Part shown: in pieces, positions 22,140-33,889 of the stretch
How the letters are laid out: every line of letters starts with the position of its first letter
How positions within the stretch are numbered: the first letter of the stretch is position 1
Assembly: GCA_033557465.1 (NCBI GenBank)
Contig: CM066033.1
Location: forward strand, 388,189,289-388,253,288
Source of the DNA: Ichthyophis bannanicus
Lineage: Eukaryota > Chordata > Amphibia > Gymnophiona > Ichthyophiidae
Length of the DNA: 64,000 nt
Reading direction: 5' to 3'
Notes under the pieces: model-generated
Told to the model about the DNA's origin: nothing
Databases searched by the model: none
The model's input: only the letters and a program-made list of their open reading frames with translations
Program-made: the position numbers and the translations under genes

Positions 22140-23325
22140 CTAACCACTTCCACAACCCCTCTCCACTGGTGCGCACCACCTCCCATGTTTAAGTGAAGTC
22201 AATTTATGCATCAAATATAGATCAGCAAAGTGCAAAACCTTGCCCGACAGCACCAGCCTATTCCAGTGTGCTGCAATTGTATATTTGGTGGCTACTATGC
22301 AATGTTTAACCACCTCCTGTAATTTCTGTGGCACTGCATCCACCTTCTGGTGCAACAAGATGACAGCAGATATGCATGAAAGCTATTTCTTCCATGACCT
22401 TTATAACAACAGTAACCCAGTATTCCTGAACTACCCTATAGTCCCACATATATATGCAGCAATGTACCTTGCTCCCCACATCACCTCCAGCAGTCCCCTG
22501 AGCACAGAATGCTTGCCCTTCTACATCCTTAACAGTGTCAAATACCACTGGAGTAAGAATTTATATCCATTATCTAAAATTTGGACACCCCCCTTATAAT
22601 CCCATCCCACTCCTCCTCTGTCCATGTCAGCCCCTAGTATTTTTCCCATTTGCCCATATCTCCCATTTTTTCTGGGCCTCCCGAACTCAACACCCCTTTC
22701 CTACCCAAAGCCCCCCACCCCCGTACACACCACCTCAAAAACACACTTTCATTTTCATCAACTCTGCTTGCACCTCCCATTGCAGTAGATAAATGCAGGC
22801 TTTGATAAGCTGAAATGGTCCCACTCCTCCAACCGGTACATATCCCGTGATCCCTCAAAGGGCCACAGCCGCCCCTCCCCATAATGGAACATTGCAATAC
22901 CTGATGTAGGCCCTTGTTCTTCCTGACTAGCAATACTTAATGATGACAGGGCAACAGATTAAGAGAAAAACTAATATAGGAATTCTTCCCCCCCCCCCAT
23001 CCCATCGCCCCTACCCCACAACATTGCTTCCAACACCGGTTCCACAAAGTGCTCAATGAGCACACACTTCCTTTGCTTTTTCCAAATCCAAGATTGAATT
23101 GCCTTCAGTTGGGCTGCTATAAAATACTTAAAGAAATCAGGCAGACCCAGCCCCCCATCACTAGGAGCTCATTGCAAGGTAGATGGTACCCTCCTGTTAC
23201 AGATGGTCACATCTGATCTCCTTGATCGGCCACTAGATCCCCTCCTCCCGATTGCCTCTTAAGATGATGCCGTCCATCAGTGATCTGTTGACATTGGGGG
23301 TGCTCCTTCTGGACAGTTGACTCAG
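22140..23325 (-). mobile_element. L1/Tx1-type LINE fragment, ORF2 C-terminal region
   Basis: The minus strand near 23150-23080 encodes GGLGLPDFFKYFIAAQLKA, a conserved block after the RT of L1-clade ORF2 proteins. At 22358-22140 it encodes KYTIAAHWNRLVLSGKVLHF and MHKLTSLKHGRW, the extreme C-terminal part. Between them are stops. The copy is 5'-truncated and old. Confidence 0.7.
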
Positions 23326-23332
23326 TCATTAG

Positions 23333-26260
23333 GTAACATAGTAACATAGTATATGATGGCAGATAAAGACCAGAATGGTCCATCTAATCTGCCCAAGAGA
23401 TAGATTATATTTAATTTTCTCCTGTTGATATAAAGGGATCCACTGTGTCTGTCCCATGCCAATCTGAATTCTATCACTAAATCTGCCCACATCACTTCCA
23501 TCGGCAGGGCATTCCAAGCATCCACCATCCTTTTCAGTGAAAAACTATTTCCTGACATTGCCTTTCAAATTACTTCCTTGCAGTTTCATTTTATGCCCTC
23601 TAGTTTTACAGCTTTCCCGTCTTTGAAAAAGGTTTGTTTGTTTATTAAATACTTAGAATATTAAAGGCCTGTTTCATATCTCCCATCCCTCCTATCCTCT
23701 AGCATATACATATTTAGGTCTTCAAGTCTCTTCTCATACGTCTTCTGGCACTGGCTCCAAATCATTTTGGTCGCCTTCCTCTGAACAGTTTCCAGTCTTT
23801 ATATCCTTTGTGAGATATGGTCTCCAAAACTGAACACAATATTCCAAGTGAGGCCTCACTAGCGACCTGTACAGTGGCATTAGTATTTCCTCCTTTCTGC
23901 TGGTAATTCCTTTCTATATGCAACCCAGCATCCTTCAGGCTTTGGCCACCGCCTTATCACACTGTTTCACCACCTTAAGATCCTTAAATAAATTACTCCT
24001 AGGTTCTTCTCTTACTCCTAGGTTCTGTGCACACTAACTTCTTGCCCCCTATTGCATACAATTACCTTGGATTTCTGCAACCCAAGTGTATGACGCTGCA
24101 CTTCTTCACATTAAATCTTAGCTGCCAAGCATTAGATCATTCTTCCAGCTTTTGTAGATCTTTCCTCATGTTATCCACTATCTCAGGGGAGTCCACTCTG
24201 TTGCAAATTTTCATGTCATTTGCAAAAAGACAGACTTTTCCATTGATTCCTTCAGCAATATCACTCAAATACACTGAGCAGTACCGGTCCCAGGACTGAT
24301 CTCAGGGGCACATCACTAATCACCTTTCTTTCATCTGAGCGAGTTCGTTTACCATCACCTTCTGTCATCTGTCAGCCAACCAATTTCTCATCCAGTTCAC
24401 CACCTTGGGACCCATCCCTATGTTGTTCAGTTTATTGATAAGCCTCCTGTGAGAAACAGTATCATAGGCTTTGCTGAAATCTAGATAGATCTGAGTGGAG
24501 GAGTGGCCTAGTGGTTGGGGCAAGGTACTTCAGGCCGGAAGGTTGTGGGTTCAAATCCCACTAGAGGACAGCAACATTGGGCAGGAAGGACTGGGGTTTC
24601 TAGTCCCACAGGTGCTCCTTGTGGTCTTGGGCAAGCCACTTAACTATTTTACAGGGAACATGGGCTATGGAGGGTTATCTCCAAGTTATAATGCCCTCTT
24701 CAATGTAATTTCAGTTTGTTCAATGTAAACCGCACTGATGCAGAATAGCGTGGTATATAAGAGAATGTAAATAAAATAAATAAAATAAAAAATAAATAGA
24801 TCACATCCATCGCATGCCCTTGATCTAGTCCTCTGGTCACCCAGTCAAAGAACTCAAAATCAGATTTGCTTGGCATGATCGTACTTTGGTAAAATCATGG
24901 TGCCTTGGCTCATGCAATCTATTGGTTTTGAGAAAATCCACCATTCTCTCTTTTAGGAGCACCTCCATTATTTTGCCCCCCATTGAGGTAAGGCTTACTG
25001 GCCTGTAGTTTGTTACTTCTTCCATATTACCACTTTTGTAAAGAGGTACCACATTAGCCCTTCTCCAGTCCTGTGGGACTTCTCATGTCTCCAAGGATCT
25101 ATTAAAAACATCCCTTAAAGGCCCTGCAAGAACCTCTGAGCTCTTTTAGTATTCTGGGATGTATTCCATCCAGTCTCATGGCCTTTTCCACTTTCAGTTT
25201 TGCAAGCTGTTCAAAACACATCTTCTGTGAATGGTGTAGTATCTACTCGATTCTTATTTGCATATTTGTCAATCACAGGTGGTCCTTCTCCAGGATTTTC
25301 TTTAGTAAAAAAAACAGTTTAGCATTTTTGCTTTTTCAATGTCACTTTCCATGAATCCAATCTCAGTACTTTTGAATCTTGCAATGCCATCTCTGATCTC
25401 CCTCTTCTCCCGAATATACCTGAAAATGAGTTGTCTCTAAACTTCAGAAATTTAGCCATCTTTTCTTCTGCCTTTGATTTCGCTATTCTTCTTATTTCTT
25501 TTTGTGTCTCGTTCAGCTTTATCATGTATCCTGTTCTGTGTTTCTCTGTGAGCTTCCGAATTTTGTGAAAGCTGTGTTTTTTTGTCTTTATTTGTGCAAC
25601 TATTTCTTTGGAGAACCAAATGGGCAACAAATACATATGTAAGGAAAGTAAATAAAAACGAGGAAAATGAAACTTTTTTTTTATAGCCTCCTTTAGTTTA
25701 GCCCACTGCAATTCCACTTCTCTTAGCCTCCTCCCACCCTGACAACGCCTCCTTCAGGAACTTGGCCATTTTACTGAAGTCAGCGTTTTTGAAATCTAGG
25801 ATTTCGAACTTGCTCTGATTGGACTCTGCCTTGACTTTTATCTCAAACCACACCGTGTGATGATCACTGCTGCTCAATTGGGCACTCACCCAGACATTCA
25901 ATATGCTATCTCGCTGGGGAGTACTAAATCCAGTGCTGAACTTTCCCTAGTTGGTTTCATCACCATTTGTCTTAAAAATTGTGGATGCCTTCCAAGATGC
26001 ATTGCTAACGTCTTTCCAGATTTGCAGAAGGAATACTCCAATCCACACTGGGTAGATAAAAAAGTCACTCAATATGATCACTTCCCCCTTCATGACTACC
26101 TTTGCAATATCAATAATCAAGTCTCTATCCATTTCTTCGGTTTGAGTTGGAGGCCTGTAAACAACACCAGTATGGATGATCATGCCATCTCCTCTGTCCA
26201 ACACAATCCACAGTGCTTCTTCTTTTCCCCATGTCCCCTGCATTTCCCTCACTTAGTTTG
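23333..26260 (-). mobile_element. CR1-type LINE (second group), 3' portion to endonuclease
   Basis: The 3' tail is the complement of taacatagtaacatagtata at 23334-23353. Going up the minus strand it shows the C-terminal region (23558-23322, WNALPMEVMWADLVIEFR), RT relics (24300-24030), the NYRPVSLTSMGGKIME block (25010), the charged linker (25717-25319) and the endonuclease (SDHHTVWFEIK at 25860; VVYRPPTQTEEMDR at 26170). A SINE interrupts it at 24492-24795. At about 26260 it is cut by the RTE element and resumes at about 31790 with ORF1. It is heavily mutated. Confidence 0.85.
24492..24795 (+). mobile_element. tRNA-derived SINE (copy 2)
   Basis: Same family as the copy at 17729, with A box tggcctagtgg and B box ggttcaaatcc. 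It ends in (ATAAA)n. The heptamer ATAGATC flanks it at 24485-24491 and 24796-24802. It sits inside the CR1 relic. Confidence 0.9.
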
Positions 26261-26744
26261 CAGCTTGTTGTGCTGTGAGGGCTTGTGTGCATCAGTGATG
26301 CTGAGGGCTAAGCTATCGGTAGTTTAACTACTGGCAGGGTCTCCCAAGATGAACAGGTCTCAGCTGAGGTGCAAGACCAAGACAAACCACCCATCTGGGC
26401 AGCAGCAGATTGGAACAGTGTTGGCAGTGGAGGATCACATTTCTGTGACAACAGCAACAACACTAAACTTAAACTGTGTGGAGGAAAGGCCTGGCAATCT
26501 ATTTCTGTATCTTGCCATGAAAACCCAATGGATAGTCACAACAAAACAAATTGCACTAGAGTGCTGGAATATGAGACCCCCAGGTCAGAAGGCACTCAAA
26601 TAGTCATTGGGGAGGAGCTAAAGACTTTTCAGAGTAAAGCCAGCATTTCTGATGTGGTTGGATCAAAGCCCTTGGGACATCTGACTGCTGATGTAGCTGC
26701 GCATGAAATGAGAGTCAGAAGCTGCAAAGATGTCTTACATATTG

Positions 26745-27363
26745 GGACATGGAATGTATGAAGCACGAACCAAGGGAAGTTGGAGGTGGTCAAGAATGAA
26801 ATGGAACGTGTACAATTTGATCTGTTGGGTGTCAGCGAACTGAAATGGACTGGCATCGGACACTTTGCATCAATGATCACATGGTCTACTATGCTGGAAA
26901 AGAACGACAAAGAAGAAATGGTGCTGCATTTATAATAAAGAAGAAACTTCCAAGAACTGTAATGAAATACAATGCAGTCAGTGAATGCTTAATCAGCATT
27001 CGTCTAAGAGGAATGCCTATCAACACAACTATAATTCAAGTATATGCCCCAACAACAGCTGCAGAAGAGAATGAAATTGATGAGTTCTATGAACAAGTAC
27101 AAGCTGAAATTGAAAGAACATGCAAACAAGATATCCTGATAGTCATGGGTGAATGGAGTGCAAAAGTTGGCAACAAAGAAGGCGGCAAAATGGTTGGAAA
27201 ATATCGACTTGGCAACAGAAATGAAGTTGGAGAAAGACTGATAGATTGTGGGTCTTGCAGAATTCTATTTATCTTGAACACCTTCTTCCAGCAACACAAG
27301 CACAGACTGTACACATGGACTTCACTCAAAAATCAAATTGACTACATTTGTGGAAGTCAATGA
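26745..27363 (+). pseudogene. RTE endonuclease
   Basis: This begins at IGTWNV, followed by a stop, then LEVVKNEMERVQFDLLGVSE with ELKWTG carrying the metal-binding Glu. The open frame 26845-27363 has TTIIQVYAPTTAAEENEIDE, IVMGEWSAKVGNKEGG (usually GDWNAKVG; Asp is Glu and Asn is Ser here, both key positions), and YTWTSLKNQIDYICGS. The changes in the GDWNAKVG motif, together with the early stop, mean that the nuclease is probably inactive. Confidence 0.88.
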
Positions 27364-27605
27364 TGGAAAAGCTCTATAACATCAACAAAGACAAAACCTG
27401 GAGAAGATTGTGGTACAGATCACCAACTACTAGTATGCAAACTCAAGCTATAGTTGGAAAAGAGCAAGCCACTCACGAATGTAGCAAAATATGACCTTGA
27501 GAATATACCACTGGAATTTAAAAAGAGTGCCTGCAAAATTGATTTGCAGCTTTAGATACAAATGACAGAGCTCCAGAAGAATTAAGGCATGACATAAAGA
27601 AGGTT

Positions 27606-28760
27606 GTGTTGGAAGAAAGCGAGAAGTCTCTACAAAAGGTGAAAAAACAAAAATGGCCAAAATGGATGATGGAAGAAACTCTGAAAATTGCTCAGAAATG
27701 CAGAGAAGCTAAAGCCAGAAGAGAAAGAGAGGCAATCTCAGAACTCAGAGATTTCCAATATGCAGCAAGACATGACAAGGAAAAGTACTACAATGATGCA
27801 TGCAAGGAAATAGAAGCAGCAACTATTAGAAGAACAAGATTGGCTTTCATAAAACTACGAGTTAAAGAAAAAGTTCCAGTCTCGAATTGGAATGTTACAA
27901 GATGCTCAAGGATCTATGTTGAATGATGCTGAGAAGACCAAAAAAAGTGGAAATACTATACAGAGTTTTTATATGATGAAGATCAAGTAGATCAGTAGTC
28001 ATTTCAACCTGTACCTTGTGATCCAGAACCACTGATGAAAGAAGTCAAAGCAGCATTGAAAGCCTTATCAAAGAGCAAAGCACCAGGTACTTATGGCATT
28101 CCCATAGAAGTATTACAGCAAACTGATGTAGCTATTACCATACTTACAAGGCTCTGCCAGGAAATTTGGAAGACAGCATCATGGTCTACTGACTGGAAAG
28201 ATCCGTTCTTATACCAATACTAAACAAAGGTGATCCAATTGACTGGAAATTATCACACAATCGCTCTGATCCCACATGCCAGGAAGATTCTACTGAAGAT
28301 TATTCAGAGACTACAACCATACCTGGAACAAGAATTACCTGAAGTGCAAGTAGGGTTCAGGAAATGGCGAGGCATGAAAGAAATCGCGGATGCGAGATGG
28401 ATCCTTGAAAAGGCTAAATACCAAAAGGATATCTATTTGGGCTTTATTGACTACAGCAAGGCTTTTGACTGTGTAAACCATGAGAAACTCTGGGCCACAT
28501 TAAGAAGCATGGGTATACCAGAACACTTGATCGTTCTCTTACACAATCTGTACATCGATCAAGAAGCAACAGTTCAAACGGAACAAGGAGAAACAGAATA
28601 GCTTAAAATCAGCAAAGGTGTACAACAGGGCTGCATACGTTCCCCCTACCTGTTTAATTTATATGCAGAACAAATCAGAGAAGCAGGATTGTATGATGAC
28701 AGAGGTGTGAAGATTGGTGGAAGACAAACAACCTTTGCTATGCTGATACCACATTACTGG
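27606..28760 (+). pseudogene. RTE reverse transcriptase (frameshifted)
   Basis: The basic linker is at 27606-27926. RT entry is at 28035-28223 (ALSKSKAPGTYGIPIEVLQQ). The frame 28230-28601 holds VQVGFRKWRGMKEIADARW and motif A FIDYSKAFDCVNHEKLW with its Asp. After a stop at 28599 the next block reads GVQQGCIRSPYLFNLYAEQI. The YADD-type box expected near 28740 is broken (tttgctatgctgataccaca needs a frameshift). Inactive. Confidence 0.87.
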
Positions 28761-28908
28761 CTGAAAGTGAAGATTATCTGAAGCATTTGCTTCTCATGAA
28801 CAAGGAACAGTTTTAGACTGTCTTCTTTACATCAAGGTGCAAGCCGAAAGATCATGACAACTGGCAAAAATCAATAAGTTCATTGTTCATGGAGAAGAAA
28901 TTGAAATT

Positions 28909-29329
28909 GTGGACAACGTTTTTCTACTTGGATCAACTATCAATAAAGAAGCAACAAGCAGTCAAGAAATCAGACAACACATTGCTCTTGGCAGAATGGC
29001 TATGAAGGACCAAGACAAGATTCTGAAGAGCAGAGATGTCTCTCTCCACACAAAGATTCAACTTGTTCAAGCCATGGTATTTTCAATATCACATGGATGC
29101 GAAAGTTGGACAGCGAAAAAGAAAGACAAGAAGAAAATTGATGCCTTTGAATTATGGTGGTGGCGACAAATATTGCGTATATCATGGACTGCCCGAAGAA
29201 CAAACTGGTCAGTACTAGAGGAGATCAAACCTAAGCTTTTTTAGAAGCTCAGATGACAAAAAAAAACCTTTGATTTTCATACTTTGGACACATCATGCAG
29301 AGAGAGATCATTAAAGAAAAACATTATGC
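28909..29329 (+). pseudogene. RTE C-terminal region
   Basis: The frame 28909-29244 reads FLLGSTINKEATSSQEIRQH, then LHTKIQLVQAMVFSISHGCE and DAFELWWWRQILRISWTARR, typical of the domain after RTE reverse transcriptase. It is cut by the CR1 inserted at 29330. The last part (GQRKRGRPAIRWINTVT-like translation) lies at 31556-31690. Confidence 0.85.
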
Positions 29330-31548
29330 CAGATGCCATAACCAGATGGTGTGGTTCAGTATTAGAACTAGGGCTGTTAGACTTTAGGAAGACTAAACTT
29401 TGCGAAGATGGGCCAATACCTCAGGGAGTCGTTAGTTGGATGGGAACAGCTGAGGGATGTAGAAAAAAAAAACAGTGGGAAAAACAGAAAAGGGGATATT
29501 TTAAGGGCAACCAACCTTTTTGTTAAAATGGTAAATAAAAGATAAAAGGAAAAGGAGACCGCTATGGTTTTCGAAAGAAGTGGCTGAAAAAGTGAAGAAA
29601 AAGAGGGAGGCCTTCATGAAATACAAGAGATCACAGAGAGAGGAAGACAGGCATCTGTATTTGGAGAAACTTAGAGAAGCTAGCAAAGTAGTCAAGAAGG
29701 CAAAGATTCAAAAGGAGGAGGAAATAGCCAATGCAATAAAATGGGGGGATAAGACATTTTTCAGATATATTAGTGAGAAGAGGAAGGGCAAGAGTGGTAT
29801 TGTCAGACTCAAGGGTGCAGGGGAGGAATATGTAGAAGCTGATAAGGATAAAGCGGAATTGCTTTACAAATATTTTTGTTCTGTGTTCACAGGTGAAGCA
29901 CCAGGAGCAGGACCTCAGAAAACACCCACAAATAGGAACAGAAGCAAAGGACATCTTAAACAATTTTCAAAAGACTGTTCGTGAGAAACTCTCTCAACTT
30001 AAAGTAGACAAAGTGATGGGACCGGATGGGATACACCAGAGAATACAGAGGGAACTTGGGGACGTTCTAGCAGCTCCACTGACTGACCTTTTCAATGCCT
30101 CGTTGGAGTCGGGAGTGGTGCCAAAGGACTGGAGAGAGGCTCATGTGGTGCCTTTACACAAAAGCGGAAGTAAGGATGTGATTGAAAACTACAGGCCGGT
30201 TCGTTTAACTTCGGTAGTGAGTAAATTATTGGAAATGCTGCTGAAAGAGAAAATAGTGAGGTTGCTGGAGTCCAGCGGATTACAGGATCCGAGGCAGCAT
30301 GGATTCACCAGAGGCAGGTCTTGCCAGACAAATCTGATTGATTTCTTTGACTGGGTGACCAGGGAGTTGGACAGAGAGAGCCCTAGATGTGGTGTATTTA
30401 GATTTCAGTAAAGCCTTTGACACTGTTCCTCACAGGCGACTTATAAACTAACTGAGCACCCTAGGGATGGACCCTAAAATTACTGCTTGGGTTAGAAATT
30501 GGTTGGGTGGTAGGCGACAAAGAGTACAAGTAAATGGAGCTCACTCTGAGGAGAAGGATGTTACCAGTGGTGTGCCCCAGGGATCTGTCCTTGGTCCGAT
30601 TCTTTTTAACATCTTTGTTAGTGATATAGCGGAAGGGCTTTCAGGTAAAGTTTGCCTCTTTGCGGATGATACCAAAATCTGCAATGGAGTAGACACCCAG
30701 GAAAGGGTAGATAACATGAGGAGGGATCTAGCTAAGCTTGAAGAATGGTCTAGAATTTGGCATCTGGGATTTAATGTTAAAAAATGTAAGGTCATGCATT
30801 TGGGCTGCAGCAATCCAAGGGAGCAATATAGTATGGGGGATGAAGTACTTTTGTCCACTAAAGAAGAGCGGGACCTAGGCGTGGTTGTGTCTGATGATCG
30901 TAAAGTAGCTAAACAGGTAGAAAAGGCGACAGCAAAAGCTAGAAGGATGCTTGGGTGCATACGGAGAGGAATGGCTAGCAGAAAAAAGGAGGTGATAATG
31001 CCTCAGTATAAGTCTCTGGTGCGACCTCATTTGGAGTCTAGTGTGCAATTCTGGAGACCGCACCTTCAAAAGGATGTGAACAGGATGGAGTCGGTGCAGA
31101 GGGTGGCTACTAAAATGATTAGTGGTCTTCATTATAAAGCTTATGAGGACAGACTGAAGGATCTTAATATGTACACCTTAGAGGAAAGGTGGGATAGAGG
31201 TGATATGATTGAGATGTTTAAATACCTCTGTGGCATAAATGTTCAGGGAGAGAGCTTCTTTCAATTGAAAGCAAGTTCTGCTACGAGGGGACATGGGATG
31301 AGGGTGAAGGGAGATAGATTCAGGAGTGATATGTGGAAATATTTCTTTACGGAAAGAGTAGTGGATCCGTGGAATAGTCTCCCAGTGGAGGTGGTAGAGA
31401 TGAGGACAGTAACTGAATTCAAAAAAGCATGGGACAAACACAGAGGATCTCTAAAGGTAAAAAGGGGACTGTTGTAGTTATGGAAGGACAGACTAGATAG
31501 AAAAAGACCACATGGCCTGTCGTCATATTTCTATATTTCTATGTTTCT
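29330..31548 (+). mobile_element. CR1-type LINE (second group), best preserved RT
   Basis: This is a 5'-truncated plus-strand CR1. It ends in ttctatatttctatgtttct, the short tandem 3' repeat that CR1 elements carry. A possible 7-bp duplication, ATTATGC, flanks it. It lies inside the RTE gene, so it is younger than the RTE. It is the best reference in the window for reading the older relics at 1-1255, 2560-4060, 23333-26260 and 46543-46685. Confidence 0.88.
29580..31477 (+). pseudogene. CR1 reverse transcriptase (near-intact)
   Basis: Three frames follow one another: 29580-29984 (basic linker and FFRYISEKRKGKSGIVRLKG), 29893-30411 (MGPDGIHQRIQRELGDVLAA, VVPLHKSGSKDVIENYRPVR, RQHGFTRGRSCQTNLIDFFD) and 30467-31477 (336 aa: SGVPQGSVLGPILFNIFVSD, FADDTKICNGVDTQERVDN, then the C-terminal domain). 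Motif A (DVVYLDFSKAF-like) falls at the 30390-30420 shift, where gtgtatttagatttcagtaa reads correctly in the other frame. Only about two frameshifts and one stop separate this from an open RT. Confidence 0.9.
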
Positions 31549-31703
31549 ATTATGCTTAGCAAGATAGAAGGTCAACGCAAGAGAGGAAGACCAGCAATCA
31601 GATGGATCAATACAGTAACAGCAGCTACGAGTGCCAGTCTATCAACAATGAGCCACCTGATTGAAGACCAAACACAATTTAGGACAACTAAGAACATAAG
31701 AAC

Positions 31704-31754
31704 ATATTGTTAAGTGCCATGAGTCGACACAGACTCGATGGCACTTAACAATAT
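31704..31754 (+). repeat. 3'-terminal hairpin of the RTE element
   Basis: The arms 31704-31725 and 31732-31754 pair over 22 positions with a single extra base, around a 6-nt loop. They are built from atattgttaagtgccatgag and its complement. It sits exactly at the end of the RTE. RTE/BovB elements and the SINEs they move share a gactcgatggc-like terminal motif, and the loop region here contains it. Confidence 0.75.
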
Positions 31755-31789
31755 TGCTTTTGACATAGGGCTACTTCTCCTCTTTCTGC

Positions 31790-33830
31790 CTTATCTGTCT
31801 CTTCTAAATAAATCATAGCCAGCTATGACTATATTTCATTCATGTGACTCATTAAACCATTTTTCTGTAATGGCCACAATGTCCGAGTTGAAGTCCATTT
31901 CCACCACTAGGACTTCCAGGTTAGGAACTTTGCTGGCTAGGCTGCAAGCATTTGTGCTTCTTGCTTTCCAGCATTTGACGACTAGCTTGCCTGTATTTTG
32001 CATGGATTTTGTTTTGCATGCCTCTTCCTGTTTGCCATTGGTGTTTGTGCTAATAGTGTGGCTGTTTCCAATGTTATGTTTTTGCTGGGAGAGATGTCCT
32101 GAACTTGTTCTTCTCCATGCATCACCCCCTTTCTCTAGTTTAAATATTTTTCTATGTAATGCCTGAATTTTTCACTTAGGATCCTTTTCCCTGCGACAGA
32201 AATATGTAGTCCATCCACACAGTATAGCCTCTTGTTGTATTTCCCCAGTTGCTAATATATCTATCTAAATCCTTCTTGTTTGCACCAGGTTTGGAGCCAT
32301 GTATTAAAGTTGATTATGAAATGCAGCCTGTCTGACGCCTTAACAAGAACAGGTAGAATTTCCAAGAATGCTAGAGTGTTAACAGTAGGTTTGAGTTTCC
32401 CTCCCAGAATCTAGAAATCCCTTTCAACTGTAGAGGCACTATTTTGGAGTGCTTATTTTCTGCACTAACTACGCCAACAATTTGGTTCATATTCCTGCTG
32501 GCGGAAGAGCTTGAAAGGCGTTTGACCATTTTCTCTCCTTTAATCTGTGTTCCCAAATTGGTGCCTCTGATGATGGAATCTCCAAGTAGTAGTAGGTTTC
32601 CCGGTTTGTGATTTTTTTCTCTCCATGTTTGGTGCATTATCAGTAGATTGGGCATTAACTTCTTATTTAAGGGCACTTCAGTTTCAACTAATTGGTCCAG
32701 ATCCAATCCCGCCATTCCAGTTTCAAGCAATATATGCACAGTCTCCTCACGGATTCTTACTCTTCCCTGTAACTATAAAAGCCACTCCAAAGGGGAAAGT
32801 CCAGACATACCAAATGCCCTCCTCTCTCAGCTTGACCAGTACATCATGCATATTCCACCTTTTCTCGAGCGTCACTTGCGCCAGGTTAGCAAAACATCTC
32901 CACAATACAGAATTCCCTTTGGAGAGGACCATGAGCACTTGCTCAGGTCACCATGTGCTCCTTTACCCCATAATTGTGGAAACAGGGTTTATTATTGTTA
33001 TTTGGTCCCAGGACACATACCACTCTGTGGACTCAGTCAATTTACAAATCCAGCCTCTCTATATCCACGCCAGCCTCTTGTAACAATGCCCAGGAAACAT
33101 TTTGAATCACAGCCACACAGTCCACGTGTGCTACCCATTCCATGATGCCCTGGAACTGCAAGTTACTGCATTGAGATCTGGTTTCCAGGTCTTTAACTTT
33201 GTCCTCTAACTCTTCTCACAGCTAATCTGTGTGCACTTTATTTTCATGAGCTCACTGATGCCACCTACTCCTTGAGCCTCTCTCCTCCATGTCTTCAACC
33301 CTCTTACCCAGTTCTTCCATCTCAGAGCAGAGGCCTTCCATGCCTCCTACCACATCTTCACGTACCTGGAAGAGATCCATATTAAAGTTCTCTAAACCAA
33401 TCCCTCACTTCCTTGTGGAATGTTCTTTCCCGATCCATTTCTGGCATGGGGGACATGGTCAGCTGAGATTCACCATGGACACCTAATGCTTTAGGGCTAG
33501 TGTTTCCCACAGTGCATGCACCAGGCACTGCCATTTTCTCCGGTGGCTTCCATGGTGTCTGCCTGCCTGCTGCAACCAAATCAAGGAAGTCCTTTAATTT
33601 TGACTTTTTTTTAAAATTTCGCTGCCATCCTCGCCACTGGGGCACTTCGGCCAATCCTTTCCATGATTGCTGAGGTTAGAGGTGGGTATTTGATGCTTTT
33701 TTTTGCCCCAGACTGACAGGAGTAAAGGCTTAAAGCGGCCATTTATGACGTTGGTGTCACAGTCTCCTCCAGAATTTTCAAAGTTTTTGTGCAGCATTCC
33801 CCCAGGAGTAGGAAGGAATAAGGTATTCAC
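31790..33830 (-). pseudogene. CR1 ORF1 (coiled coil and esterase) relic
   Basis: The minus frame 32739-32371 contains NLLLLGDSIIRGTNLGTQIK, the nucleophile block of the CR1 ORF1 esterase. Further upstream, 33654-33382 and 33830-33594 carry charged N-terminal sequence. Segment 31800-32180 is the ORF1-to-endonuclease linker. This is the 5' half of the CR1 whose 3' half is at 23333-26260; the RTE insertion lies between them. The later GTND and DGLHLN blocks are too decayed to read with confidence. Confidence 0.7.
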
Positions 33831-33889
33831 TTTCAGAAAATATTTTACAAATGTTTTGTGCTGAATAGAGTCCTAGATAACAAGTCAGC

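Larger units (their letters stand above)
26285..31760 (+). mobile_element. RTE-type LINE, split by a CR1
   Basis: The plus strand carries an endonuclease (26745-27363), a reverse transcriptase (27606-28760) and a C-terminal region (28909-29329, resuming at 31556-31700). It ends in a hairpin at 31704-31754. The wording (GTWNV, NTTIIQVYAPT, FIDYSKAFDCVNHEKLW) and gene order are those of RTE/BovB elements. A CR1 copy at 29330-31548 splits it, with a possible ATTATGC duplication at 29323-29329 and 31549-31555. The RTE in turn splits the older CR1 at 26260/31790. It has frameshifts in all parts. Confidence 0.88.
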
